A stretch of DNA of 44,748 bases from an uncultured Pseudomonadota bacterium (GCA_903844895.1 CAIMVM010000180.1:1-44748); one strand, 5' to 3'; positions 7,091 to 16,156 are shown, counted from the first letter of the stretch. Numbers and translations are program-made. Notes: a model not told the origin generated them from the sequence alone.

Positions 7091-8056
7091 ATGCAGGAAA
7101 CAAGATTAGAGCGTTTAAAAAAAGAATTGCTATTTCTTAGGGAGCGATTGTCGTCTTTACCTAAATCCGAACAAGTAGCTCACGATATTTGGGAGATAGG
7201 AGTTTCCTCTCCTGATTTTATCCCTCTCACGATTTCCGTCTTGGTTCATGGAAATGAGACTGGTGGAATTGGCGTACTTAACGAACTTGTCACCCTTTTG
7301 CAGGCAGGTTTTCCGATTCCCAAAGGAGGGGTTTGTCTCATAATTGGAAATGATATAGCTGCCCTTCAGGGAAAGCGTTTTTTAGATCGAGACCTGAATC
7401 GAAGTTTTGGAATGACTCTTGACGGGACCCGGGAGGCCCTACGTGCTTCAGAAATGGCGCCATTTTTAAAAAAATCTCGACTTTATTTGGATATCCATCA
7501 GACGTTGATGTCCTCGGATAGGGGATTTTTCATTTTTCCCTATAAACCGAAAGCCTTAAGTTTTTCCAAATCGATTCTTCCAAGAGCCACGACGGTCACC
7601 CATTGGGGGAAGCCTTTCAGCGCTGCGGGAATGTGCACCGATGAGTATGTCGGGCAATTCGGTGGCGTAGGGATTACTCTTGAGCTCGGACAAAACGGAT
7701 TTGATCCTTTTCAAGTTTCCTTGGGCCTACAGGCGGTAGTGAATGCCTTCTATTATGCAATGGATCCTTACTCACTCCGGCATCCTGAGTGGCTTAAAGG
7801 GGAGTTATTTACCTGGCAAAAAATAGTGGACTGGCCCCTTGACGGGGATGCTCAGATGGATGAAGGTTGGTCAAACTTTAGGCCAATTTTAAAGGGAGAA
7901 AGAATGGGGACACACGATGGCAAGGTCGTCACAGCCCCAGAGTCCGGGTGGATGCTGTTTCCAAAATACTTTACCCCAGAAGTTCCTCAAACCTCTAGGC
8001 CTTCAGAAATGTATAGAATCATGAAAAAAATTACGGAATTGGACCTGCCTGATTAA
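7091..8056 (+). CDS. Succinylglutamate desuccinylase / aspartoacylase family zinc deacylase
   Basis: The 321-residue product belongs to the AstE/AspA branch of the M14-like zinc enzymes. It has the first zinc ligands in VHGNETGGIG (His and Glu), the DLNRSFG substrate-binding segment, the second His ligand in YLDIHQTL and a catalytic Glu in ITLELGQNG. These enzymes remove an acyl group from an N-acyl amino acid. Family members cut succinylglutamate, N-acetylaspartate or larger amides, and nothing in the neighbourhood (no ast genes) decides between them. ATG at 7091 follows AGGGA by 6 bases. The 3' end overlaps the convergent CHASE2 kinase gene by 26 bases. Confidence 0.85.
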   Translation: MQETRLERLKKELLFLRERLSSLPKSEQVAHDIWEIGVSSPDFIPLTISVLVHGNETGGIGVLNELVTLLQAGFPIPKGGVCLIIGNDIAALQGKRFLDRDLNRSFGMTLDGTREALRASEMAPFLKKSRLYLDIHQTLMSSDRGFFIFPYKPKALSFSKSILPRATTVTHWGKPFSAAGMCTDEYVGQFGGVGITLELGQNGFDPFQVSLGLQAVVNAFYYAMDPYSLRHPEWLKGELFTWQKIVDWPLDGDAQMDEGWSNFRPILKGERMGTHDGKVVTAPESGWMLFPKYFTPEVPQTSRPSEMYRIMKKITELDLPD

Positions 8057-9854
8057 AAGTCAGCCTCAAAGTATCACCATCTTGGTCCTGAATCAGGTTG
8101 AAATTTGTTTTTCTTTTGATAGTAAAATTTAAAATAAAGTTAAAAATGGGGTCGTCACTTTGCTTGAAGTCCGGCGATGCTATGGTGCTCCAGTCTGGTA
8201 CAACAGTGGTGGAAATCCACTCTAGTGTGATTACGTCCCCTTCTGAAGTTAAGGAAAAAAATAGAGACGAATCTTTAGGCGCTAAAAAACCAAGACTTGA
8301 AGCTAGTGTTACGATCAACTTACGGTCGTCAACAAGTGGAGAGAGTATCTCCAGTTCATAATGAAAGTCTAAATATCTTCTTTTTAATAAAGCTTTTACA
8401 TCAAATCGGAGATCATCTTCAATGCGGTCACTTGGAATCGCTTCATTGGCGATATGTCCTTCCTCTAGGCGCGTGCTACTTAAAATCGCTCGTATAGCCA
8501 TTTGCATGTCGGCGAGATAATAACTGATGTCAAGAAACGGTTTTGGATCTCTCGGATTATTCTTCAAGATTCTTTCACACAAAACTTTTATCTTAGCAAC
8601 GGGAGTATTTAAGTTGTGACTGATAAGTGAAATAAAATTATATTTAATATCAACTTTATTTAGTAAAAACTTTTCTTTGTTTTGAGCAGCCTTGTATCGA
8701 GAATATTCCAAGGCATATTTTACAAATCCTCCACCTGTTAAGCATAAAACGCTTAAGAAAATGCAGTTGTAGTCAGGGAAGTATAAATGGAAATGCTTAA
8801 TCGAAATAATGTTTCCAAAGACAATAATACATGCGGAACTCAGAAAGAAAGTCGTTGCAAATGCAATGCTAAAGTTGAACAGAAATAGAAGCAGTAACAA
8901 GGGGACGGCGTAGGTGATGGATAAGGCAACCTCGCTCCTAACAACTGATATCCAGCCATGACTCAGAATATTTTCGACGCTTAAGGCCAAAAATTCATGG
9001 ATAGGGGTTCCATTTGCCCGTAAGGGTTTGCTTTGACTGTCGTAGAGCGAAGGTAGTCGAGCAATATCCTCAGGAGCCGTCATGCCTGAAGAGCCTTGCA
9101 AAAGGTCAGTTCCTAAAAAGACAATTTTGTTTCGGAGTTTATCTGCTGGTATAGAGTTTAGGTCTCCATAGCTATATAGCGGAATAGATCCTCTTTTTAG
9201 GGGGGTGAATATGTAAGATGGATTTGCATTCGGAAGCAAATTGCTTAAACTTCTGTTAGAAACGTCGCCGTAGGTTTCAGCTAGCTTCTGAATCGCCAAA
9301 TAGTTCCAATTAGGATTAAAAGGGCAGACAGTTCTACTTTTTCCGTTACAAAAGTCAGCCACTAACACTTCAAAGATACCAGGAAAAACTTTCTTCAATA
9401 CCTCTGCTCGGTCGAAAGAGGAGATGATTGATAGCTTAGATTTTTCAGGGAAAGTTGTTAAAATATCTCTAATTTCCATTGGTGTGGGGTCGGTTGGGAA
9501 AAACCAATGCAAATAGATGTGTTGGGGGTCTGATTTTAATATTTTTTTGGCAATTTTCAAGTGATCGGCAAGAGATATGTTTTGAACCGCTCCAGACCTC
9601 TTTAACTCAAAGTGCTTCAAATCTGAATCAGTTAAAGAAAAAGCAACAACACTTTCTGTCAAATTACTGCGCTCACCCGCGAGAGCAAGCTCAAACTCTA
9701 AGAGATCTAATTTCTGAAATGTAGATTTTTGAGAATTTCCTGTTAGCTCCATTGTGAAATTACCATAGAAAACCCAGACGGTTCCCATAAGCACAAGAAC
9801 TACAAAGGAAAGTGGGTAAATGATTTTGATCCACGCCAATAAAAATTTCTTCAT
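8031..9854 (-). CDS. CHASE2-type sensor protein with intact His box and degenerate ATPase domain
   Basis: The 607-residue product has an N-terminal transmembrane segment (about 10-30) and a CHASE2-like extracytoplasmic domain (to about 300, ending KIVFLGTDLLQ and ANGTPIHEFLALSVENIL). Three transmembrane helices (about 308-375) and a dimerisation domain with a normal phospho-acceptor box follow: SLISHNLNTPVAKI, His 413. The rest (about 470-607) has the length of a histidine kinase ATPase domain but lacks its motifs: no N-box Asn (ASSLGFLAP where NAxxYAP is expected), no DxGxG and no GxGLGL. It should not bind ATP normally. Its ATG overlaps the stop of the upstream kinase gene as ATGA. See the finding on complementary loss. 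Confidence 0.85.
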   Translation of the reverse strand: MKKFLLAWIKIIYPLSFVVLVLMGTVWVFYGNFTMELTGNSQKSTFQKLDLLEFELALAGERSNLTESVVAFSLTDSDLKHFELKRSGAVQNISLADHLKIAKKILKSDPQHIYLHWFFPTDPTPMEIRDILTTFPEKSKLSIISSFDRAEVLKKVFPGIFEVLVADFCNGKSRTVCPFNPNWNYLAIQKLAETYGDVSNRSLSNLLPNANPSYIFTPLKRGSIPLYSYGDLNSIPADKLRNKIVFLGTDLLQGSSGMTAPEDIARLPSLYDSQSKPLRANGTPIHEFLALSVENILSHGWISVVRSEVALSITYAVPLLLLLFLFNFSIAFATTFFLSSACIIVFGNIISIKHFHLYFPDYNCIFLSVLCLTGGGFVKYALEYSRYKAAQNKEKFLLNKVDIKYNFISLISHNLNTPVAKIKVLCERILKNNPRDPKPFLDISYYLADMQMAIRAILSSTRLEEGHIANEAIPSDRIEDDLRFDVKALLKRRYLDFHYELEILSPLVDDRKLIVTLASSLGFLAPKDSSLFFSLTSEGDVITLEWISTTVVPDWSTIASPDFKQSDDPIFNFILNFTIKRKTNFNLIQDQDGDTLRLTFNQAGPIP

Positions 9855-11710
9855 TTCCGTATTGCCCTAAGTATGAAGTCCGTTCCTTTTTCAGGCGCAT
9901 CTCGTACGTCTATTTTGAGGCCCAAGGCATCGGCAAAAAACTTTGACAAATAGAGTCCTAGACCCGTGCCTTTGACTGTAAATGCGCGATCGTCCTTAAT
10001 TCTGTAGAATTTCTCAAAAATTTTTTCTTTAAATTCATCGTGGATTCCAGGTCCTTCATCGCGAATTACAAGTGATTGAATGACATCTGTATTCTGAAAC
10101 GAAAAAATCGTAATTTTGGAGTTTGCTGGCGCGTACTTTATGGCGTTGCTGAGTAAATTAAATAAAATCGGCTCTAAGTAAACCTCGTCGCTTTTGATCA
10201 AAGTATGATTTTTAAGATTGATTTTAACATCAATCCCTTTTGCGCTTGCTCCGATTTGTGACACAAGTCTTTCTAGAATTGGGACGAGACGGACTAGTTT
10301 GAGGTGGGTGAGTCCAGGACTACTATCATTTAACGTTACTAGGGTATTTATGTTTTTTAGATATTCAATAAGCTCCTCACCGCTTGAAACCAAATCTTTA
10401 AGAAACTCTGAATTTTCCTTAGAAATGTCGGCGCTCGCGGATTTAGCGGAATCTAATATATGAGACGTTTGATTCATAAGGCGTCTACTAAACTGATCTA
10501 AAAATCGTTCGTGTAATTTTGAGAGATTGTCATGAGCTTTAATTTCGATGCGAGACTTCAAATTTGAGGCAATTACTCGAGTAGTTGAGCTGAATGCTCC
10601 AATTGCAGAAAAAATAATGCCATAGACAATGATTCTCGCCATGGGGACTTCAAATCCTAGTGTAGATTCTAGAAGAGCTGTTATAGCAATAATCGAAACA
10701 AAGATGCCTAAGCTTATTATAACGGCAGCGCCTGGGGGAAAACTCCAAACGCGATAGGCACCGATACAGATGAGCAAAAGGAAAGCCCAAGAAATGAGGC
10801 TTGAAATAGGCACCAAAGATTTCTCATGAAGTAAATTATCGATGGCGACTGCTTGAATCAAAGCTACGGGCGTACCGGATGAACCAAGCTCATGGGTACC
10901 ATCTGAATCCTGAAAAGGAGTGTTTCCAAATGTAGCTTCTGGGCCACCTGGAATTCTTTTTCGATAGGTGTCAAAGTAGAAAATAACAATTTTTTTTGTA
11001 AGATCTAATCCTGCCAGAGATTCAAGGGGTACTTCATGCAACAAACTTGGTCGGAAGTAGTTTAGCTTCAATTCAGGGAGGCGAGGATTGAATTCCCTAG
11101 TGCCTTCTTCAAACTTGGCGCTGTTCCAAATGTAATCAGCTATTACAGAGGAAATACTTTCTTGAAGTCTTTGGGCGTCCTCTTTTTCTAGAGCAGCACC
11201 GGCCACTGCGGGAGCGATGGTTGAGTACGACTTTCCGCTAAGTTGATCCGTCAATGGAACAGCGACGATGGTGTCTTTGTTGTATTCGCGGCTAGTTTGA
11301 GCGGATCTCAGCTGTGGAAATACAGAGGCTGAAACACTCGTAAAAAGAGAATCGTCTGTCATACTTCCGATCAAACCTAAAAACAAGTTTTTCTTGGAAC
11401 TCAGGGAATTAGAAAGTCTATCTAAATCGTGTTTCGAAGCGTTTATTTCCCGACCCTGTACAAAAAAAACTGCAGCGGATATGTCTTTTGTTTTTAATTT
11501 CGAAAATGCGTCAACTATTGAGGATGTAACATTGCTCTCTTCTTTCTTAAGTTTGACTACAATGAGGCGATCTGAGGGGGTTGAGAAATGAAGCTGAGCT
11601 CGCATTCTAAAGGCAATTAAATCTAACTCCTCGCCGATTTCAGGCCTGGATTCGAAAAAGGCGACTAAAATCGCCAAAAAAATCAAGACTACAACTGATG
11701 AGTATTTCAT
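9851..11710 (-). CDS. CHASE2 histidine kinase with intact ATPase domain but Arg at the phospho-acceptor position
   Basis: The 619-residue product has an N-terminal transmembrane helix (5-20), a CHASE2 domain (about 25-300, ending KIVIFYFDT and GTPVALIQAVAIDNLL) and three transmembrane helices (about 303-378). A coiled dimerisation region and a full ATPase domain follow: NLLSNAIKYAP (N box, Asn 522), DEGPGI (551), FEKFYR and KGTGLGLYLS (581). Where a kinase should read S-H-E-L-R-T-P, this one reads SRRLMNQ (Arg 409), so the canonical phospho-acceptor is missing; another His (417) lies 8 residues on. The gene begins at ATG 11710, sharing one base with the stop of the radical SAM gene (TAATG), and overlaps the next kinase by 4 bases. 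Confidence 0.88.
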   Translation of the reverse strand: MKYSSVVVLIFLAILVAFFESRPEIGEELDLIAFRMRAQLHFSTPSDRLIVVKLKKEESNVTSSIVDAFSKLKTKDISAAVFFVQGREINASKHDLDRLSNSLSSKKNLFLGLIGSMTDDSLFTSVSASVFPQLRSAQTSREYNKDTIVAVPLTDQLSGKSYSTIAPAVAGAALEKEDAQRLQESISSVIADYIWNSAKFEEGTREFNPRLPELKLNYFRPSLLHEVPLESLAGLDLTKKIVIFYFDTYRKRIPGGPEATFGNTPFQDSDGTHELGSSGTPVALIQAVAIDNLLHEKSLVPISSLISWAFLLLICIGAYRVWSFPPGAAVIISLGIFVSIIAITALLESTLGFEVPMARIIVYGIIFSAIGAFSSTTRVIASNLKSRIEIKAHDNLSKLHERFLDQFSRRLMNQTSHILDSAKSASADISKENSEFLKDLVSSGEELIEYLKNINTLVTLNDSSPGLTHLKLVRLVPILERLVSQIGASAKGIDVKINLKNHTLIKSDEVYLEPILFNLLSNAIKYAPANSKITIFSFQNTDVIQSLVIRDEGPGIHDEFKEKIFEKFYRIKDDRAFTVKGTGLGLYLSKFFADALGLKIDVRDAPEKGTDFILRAIRK

Positions 11711-13056
11711 TATAGGCTTTCAAGTAGTTTAGGATCTTCTGCGTTTATAGCTAAATAGGCCTCTAAGGCAAGACTAAGTTCAATCTCTTGCAGTCTACAA
11801 AATATCACGCTCGGCTCAAACCATGATCCATGCTTTAGTTTGTTCTCTTGAAAACAGCCGCCCCTACAATATTTTTGCATCCAGCAGGTATTGCAAGGAG
11901 CGTGATTGCCTGAACGGTAGTCTTGAAATTGTTCCAGTTTTTTCAAATCGAGACCCGATCTTACATCGCCAATCTTTTCCTCTGCTGATTCTGTAAATCG
12001 ATGGCAAAGGAAATATTCACCTTTGGTTGATACAGACATATATCCAATACCGGCTCCGCAGGTCATGCGATTTACATACCCGCGGTGTATAATCCGCAGG
12101 CTCGCAGCTATATTTGTAATTCGAAGTAGTTTCTTAAAGTCTTTTTTTTCTATGAGGCTGTGAACCGTCTTTGACAAGGCGTCTCCTAAGAGCTCTACAT
12201 CTTGTTCGTCAATGGATTGACTTATATCCGAACTCGCAACTTTAGAGTAAGAGAGTTTTGCTGAAAAATCCGAAAGAATTCCTTCAATCGAATCCGCAAA
12301 ATCATGAACAGCATTCTTGCTAATCGTTGCGCGAATACTCATATTGAGTTCTTCTAACTCGTCTTTAAATTTTATCATTTTCTTTTTAACAAGCGCGGCA
12401 GCATTTTGCTTTTTGTCCATTAAAAGCCGCTGTTTCGCTTGTGCTTTGTCGCCATCATAGGAGATTTTGATTGAGATGGCGTGGTCTTTGAGGAATTTTA
12501 GTTGGGTAGAGTTTAACAGTGTTGCATTGGTGGTCATACCAAAGGTGTAAGAAGTTTCTTTGTTTTGCTCACACCAAGCTACTACCTCTTTTATAAGGGG
12601 AAAATTTAATAAAGGCTCGCCACCAAAAAAGGCAATATGAAAACGCTTCTTTCCTTTCGAAAGACTTTCAACGGCTTTTATGGCAAGATCAGAATGCATA
12701 GTGGAATCATGTCCATAATTGCCATCACCTGCATAGCAGTAGGTGCAACGAAGGTTGCAGCTTTCTTCAACATTTAAAGCGATCGATACGATGTTAATGG
12801 GCTCTTTGGTTAAGGGAGTCCCTGGGCCTAGGGCCTCATGGGCTCTTTGTAAAAATGATGCGACTTCTAGCGGGATCGTTCTGGGAACTCCTGAGGGCTC
12901 CATGGGCTCAAACGACTCAAAAATAGACTTTTCCACTTGAATTATTGTCGATGTAGGCAAATGCAGTAGCCCGTACTGCTTTCCATTGGAAAAGGGCTTC
13001 CATGGTAACAATTGACTACCGGGGTTCCATAATTTGTCCTGCAAAGGAAACCTCAT
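11710..13056 (-). CDS. Radical SAM/SPASM peptide- or protein-modifying enzyme
   Basis: The 448-residue enzyme has the radical SAM cluster motif C100-NLR-C104-TY-C107 and the GGEP motif (FFGGEPLL). Its C-terminal SPASM domain is complete: CX12GX4C (CGAGIGYMSVSTKGEYFLC), then CX2CX5CX3C (CNTCWMQKYCRGGC) and a last Cys about 18 residues later. This spacing ligates two auxiliary 4Fe-4S clusters, as in sulfatase-maturing and quinohemoprotein-maturing enzymes. The first 80 residues include a small domain (QYGLLHLPTSTIIQVEKS) that could be a leader-recognition element. It heads a three-gene operon with two CHASE2 kinases. No sulfatase or obvious peptide substrate is adjacent. ATG at 13056 lacks a close ribosome binding site; TATTAT four bases upstream hints at a leaderless message. 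Confidence 0.9.
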   Translation of the reverse strand: MRFPLQDKLWNPGSQLLPWKPFSNGKQYGLLHLPTSTIIQVEKSIFESFEPMEPSGVPRTIPLEVASFLQRAHEALGPGTPLTKEPINIVSIALNVEESCNLRCTYCYAGDGNYGHDSTMHSDLAIKAVESLSKGKKRFHIAFFGGEPLLNFPLIKEVVAWCEQNKETSYTFGMTTNATLLNSTQLKFLKDHAISIKISYDGDKAQAKQRLLMDKKQNAAALVKKKMIKFKDELEELNMSIRATISKNAVHDFADSIEGILSDFSAKLSYSKVASSDISQSIDEQDVELLGDALSKTVHSLIEKKDFKKLLRITNIAASLRIIHRGYVNRMTCGAGIGYMSVSTKGEYFLCHRFTESAEEKIGDVRSGLDLKKLEQFQDYRSGNHAPCNTCWMQKYCRGGCFQENKLKHGSWFEPSVIFCRLQEIELSLALEAYLAINAEDPKLLESL

Positions 13057-13141
13057 TCTAATAATATCAGCCTCTTAGGACTACGTCTGATACATAGCCT
13101 AGGGTCTTAGCGACGTCTATGCAAGTTCTATGCTGAAAATG

Positions 13142-13147
13142 TATAAT
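13142..13147 (+). promoter_or_regulatory. Candidate -10 element for the secreted protein gene
   Basis: A perfect TATAAT lies 31 bases before ATG 13179 in the divergent spacer. No recognisable -35 hexamer is found at 16-18 bases, so activation by a regulator is possible. Confidence 0.4.
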
Positions 13148-13178
13148 AGACGAGAGTCTTCAAACTGGTGAGGCAAAG

Positions 13179-14444
13179 ATGAAAGCATTTCTAATCCCTT
13201 TCTTTTTGGGGGTGTTGGTCGCAAGTTATACGGCCTTTGGGGGCTCTGGATCTCTTCCAAGAGCAAAGCTTCCCGTCCCAGCGTCCACTGGTCCAAAAGG
13301 CGAGGCTCCGGCGGCTAGCACGGCTACTGGGGGTGTAGCTTCTGGCACGCAAATTAGGCCTGGTTCCTGTCATTCTTTATTTGGAAGTGCTCTAGGTTCT
13401 AAAGGGTTTATTACTGAAGATGGCAAATTCTATTATCAACTTTACACATTAGAATCTAAGGGTAATGTTTTTCGGCAAGTTTTTGAGGAAATTGATTTAA
13501 GAACCTTTAAGCAAAAAGACTTACTCGCCTTCAATCTTCCGCTTGTTGATATTGTTTCCTACGAAAGCAGAGCTCAAGGTGAAGGTGTTAGCTTTGTAAC
13601 TTTTGATAGTAACCAAGATAATTGTTATTCAGGTCCAGCTACCATGATATCGATTCCCATTAAGCGGGATTTAGTTTCAGATAAGACAGAAATTAAAAAG
13701 GAACAAGGTAAAGTTTCTTCTCTCATAGATTTGAATTATATATGGAATTTTTATGATCTTGCTGCCAAAAGTTTATTTGAGATGTCTTACAATCCTTTTT
13801 TGAAAAGGCGATTGAGTTTTCCAGTGCAGCAAAATCAGCGAATTGTTTTCATTGGACAAGGAAAGATTAAGCGGCCCTTTATCACCTTGAAAGATCGTGA
13901 TCCTAAGGATCAAAAAAGCGCACCGACACTTACTAATTACGATATGAATGCCAATGAAGTCGGGCAGATAAAATTGCGAGAAAACGAAAAGGTTTTATTT
14001 GAAAGACTCGGAAATGTAGGTACTCTGGTGTTAGAAAAGAAGGGTCTTGCTTTTGAAGTCAATGAGTTTAAAAGTTGGGGTTCTGGGAATCGCGATCAAG
14101 TGTTTAAGGCGTCCTTTCCCGTTGGTTTTTTACCTTCTCAGTCCAATTTTTTGGTGAACTTTCAAAAAAGAGTCATCGTAGGATATCCTGTTTCGAGCTT
14201 TTTTAAATCTAGATGGCCTAGCGTTCTCATTTTGGACTACGAGACGGGGAAGGAATTAGGTCGTATTTCTTTCAAAGATGGAGTGGTAGGACAGGTTTCA
14301 ATGAATCATGATGGAACTCGCATTGTGGCTGAAGAAATTGACGGGACTTCCCTCGTACGTAAATCACTAGTTCTTTATGACATCGCAAGTAAAAAAGCGA
14401 CTTTTATAGGAAAATCTGTCGGGAACTCTAGTAAGCCTCGCTGA
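13179..14444 (+). CDS. Secreted protein, possible beta-propeller, divergent from the radical SAM operon
   Basis: The 421-residue product has a signal peptide (MKAFLIPFFLGVLVASYTAFGG). A low-complexity Pro/Ala/Gly/Thr linker (about 22-60) precedes a beta-rich body. The end shows repeat-like blades: SVLILDYETGKELGRISF, then QVSMNHDGTRIVAEE and SLVLYDIASKKATF, reminiscent of a WD40 or TolB-like propeller. The mature protein contains only two Cys near the start (SCHSLF and DNCYSG). GAGG lies 5 bases before ATG. It shares a 120-base divergent promoter region with the radical SAM/CHASE2 operon, so it could be a substrate or a ligand-binding partner of that system; this is inference only. Confidence 0.75.
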   Translation: MKAFLIPFFLGVLVASYTAFGGSGSLPRAKLPVPASTGPKGEAPAASTATGGVASGTQIRPGSCHSLFGSALGSKGFITEDGKFYYQLYTLESKGNVFRQVFEEIDLRTFKQKDLLAFNLPLVDIVSYESRAQGEGVSFVTFDSNQDNCYSGPATMISIPIKRDLVSDKTEIKKEQGKVSSLIDLNYIWNFYDLAAKSLFEMSYNPFLKRRLSFPVQQNQRIVFIGQGKIKRPFITLKDRDPKDQKSAPTLTNYDMNANEVGQIKLRENEKVLFERLGNVGTLVLEKKGLAFEVNEFKSWGSGNRDQVFKASFPVGFLPSQSNFLVNFQKRVIVGYPVSSFFKSRWPSVLILDYETGKELGRISFKDGVVGQVSMNHDGTRIVAEEIDGTSLVRKSLVLYDIASKKATFIGKSVGNSSKPR

Positions 14445-15053
14445 GGTTTACGTAGATTTTAACGATCTGAGATCTCATTTTCATAAAATGGAAATCTTGG
14501 TTATAAATTTGATATTCATCTAGATGAGCGTTTTTTATGATTCAATGAGCTGAATTAGAAAGTATCTATTTATACTGTGGTGCTTTTTGAGCGCTGGCAC
14601 TTTTTGAACAGGGTGGCTACCTTCAAGGATTCTAGCGTATAAAGTTTAACTAAGCGATAGTACCGCTAAATGCGCTAGGGTTCTTTTGGAAGTAAGTCTT
14701 GGTTTTTTTTCTTAATTTGGCCATCAAAATGCTAGGGTTTTTTTTAGGGTCTTCAGTAAAGTTATGAGTCAAGGCATAAATAGTTAGTTCTGGGACACTC
14801 GCAATTGAGATCTCAATCCGCTCATGGATTTATTTAGGTTTGGTTTTTGGGGGATGCAATGTTGGGTTGATGAAAGCACTTGGCTTTATCATAGTAGAGG
14901 GGCTCTTTAAAGCTGTCATTTTGTAGAATGCTTACCATTTTTGTTGATAGAAAAGTGCCTCGCGCGCCCCATTGGGTCGATCTGGGGGCAAATAAACTTC
15001 GTTTGTATTTGCGATATTTTAAGTTAAACTGCTGTAAATTGTTGGAGCTTTTA
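14445..15053. other. Intergenic region without a supported gene
   Basis: About 600 bases. I see a weak hairpin (ATTTTCAT/ATGGAAAT near 14480), a repeated GCTAGGGTT with T-rich tails at about 14670 and 14732, and two copies of CTTTTTGA near 14586 and 14603. No ORF has a ribosome binding site. The uppP promoter presumably lies near its right end. Confidence 0.5.
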
Positions 15054-16121
15054 ATGATGCGGCTAGTTTCTATGCTAATGGTGACAGTTTTTATAATATC
15101 TATGAGTTCCTCCATTGCTAAGGCCGATGATAATGTAGGATTGGAGACTGCTTCTCAAGGGGGGAACGCCAATCAAAATGAGGAGGCTGCTGCTGTGACT
15201 CCTTTGTCAAGTAGTGAGTCCGCGCCGTTTAACGTGGCCGATACTGCCAACATCGGACAATCGACTGATGAGTTTAAAAGTGTGATTACTCCCTTTCAAG
15301 CAGTTATCTTGGGGTTAGTCGAAGGACTTACAGAATATTTGCCCGTGTCCTCAACGGGGCATTTGGTGATTGCGAGTGAGTTGATTGGCGTTAGGGCCGA
15401 GGGCCTATCTAAGGGTGAAATAGAAGCTGTAGAAGCGTTTGAGATAGTCATTCAGGGGGGGGCTATTCTTGCTGTTCTATTGCTCTACTTTGGGAAATTG
15501 AAACTGATGATACTTGGACTTCTAGGCAAGTCTAAAGAAGGGCTAAGACTTTTTATAAATATTGTTGCCGCCTTTGTCCCAACAGCGGTTTTGGGTCTAC
15601 TGTTCAATAAGGTCATAAAAGAACATCTTCAGCATCCCGGCCCCGTTATTGGCGCGTTGGCTGTTGGGGGCATATTGATGATTTGGTTTGACCGCTCCGA
15701 TAGGGCTAAAAATGCTCGAAAATACGGAAAAAATATCGGTGAGATGACGATAGCAATGGCGATTGCGATAGGATTGTTTCAAAGCATTGCTATGTGGCCA
15801 GGTACCAGTCGATCGATGATGACCATTATGGGTGGGATGTTGCTAGGACTTAATCCGATAGCAAGCGCCGAGTTTTCTTTTTTACTCGGACTGCCGACTT
15901 TACTTGCAGCTACCCTGTTTAAAAGTTTCAAAGAGGGCCATATCTTGTTGGCTCATGTGAGCTCTACGGCCATGGCATGTGGATTGATAGTCGCGGCAGC
16001 TAGTGCGTTTCTTGCCGTTCGTGTGTTTGTGTCGTGGCTTAATAAACATGGACTTGCGCCATTTGGTTACTATCGAATCGTGATTGCTATAGCGTTAATT
16101 TTTATTATAGGTGGCAAGTAG
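15054..16121 (+). CDS. uppP: Undecaprenyl-diphosphate phosphatase with an exported N-terminal extension
   Basis: Integral membrane phosphatase that recycles undecaprenyl diphosphate to the monophosphate carrier for cell-wall synthesis and confers bacitracin tolerance. The core (from about residue 80) has the signature LGLVEGLTEYLPVSSTGHLV, with both catalytic Glu and the SSTGH segment, and WPGTSRSMMTIMGGMLLGL. The usual PGTSRSG Gly is Met. Multiple transmembrane helices run to the end. The protein is 355 residues against about 270 normally. The extra N-terminus has a signal-peptide-like start (MMRLVSMLMVTVFIISMSSS, then IAKAD) and an acidic, Ser/Ala-rich linker. I chose ATG 15054 because GGAG lies 6 bases upstream; the frame extends to 14928 but with no ribosome site. 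Confidence 0.9.
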   Translation: MMRLVSMLMVTVFIISMSSSIAKADDNVGLETASQGGNANQNEEAAAVTPLSSSESAPFNVADTANIGQSTDEFKSVITPFQAVILGLVEGLTEYLPVSSTGHLVIASELIGVRAEGLSKGEIEAVEAFEIVIQGGAILAVLLLYFGKLKLMILGLLGKSKEGLRLFINIVAAFVPTAVLGLLFNKVIKEHLQHPGPVIGALAVGGILMIWFDRSDRAKNARKYGKNIGEMTIAMAIAIGLFQSIAMWPGTSRSMMTIMGGMLLGLNPIASAEFSFLLGLPTLLAATLFKSFKEGHILLAHVSSTAMACGLIVAAASAFLAVRVFVSWLNKHGLAPFGYYRIVIAIALIFIIGGK

Positions 16122-16156
16122 GCTTATTTTCTAAATAGCCTTATTTTTAAGCAGCC

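Noticed and set aside
14834-14920. 28-codon plus-strand frame upstream of uppP
   Set aside because: No ribosome binding site and no partner signals.
14834-15115. Minus-strand frame of 93 codons over the uppP start
   Set aside because: Antisense to the uppP 5' region, with no ribosome site and no family resemblance.
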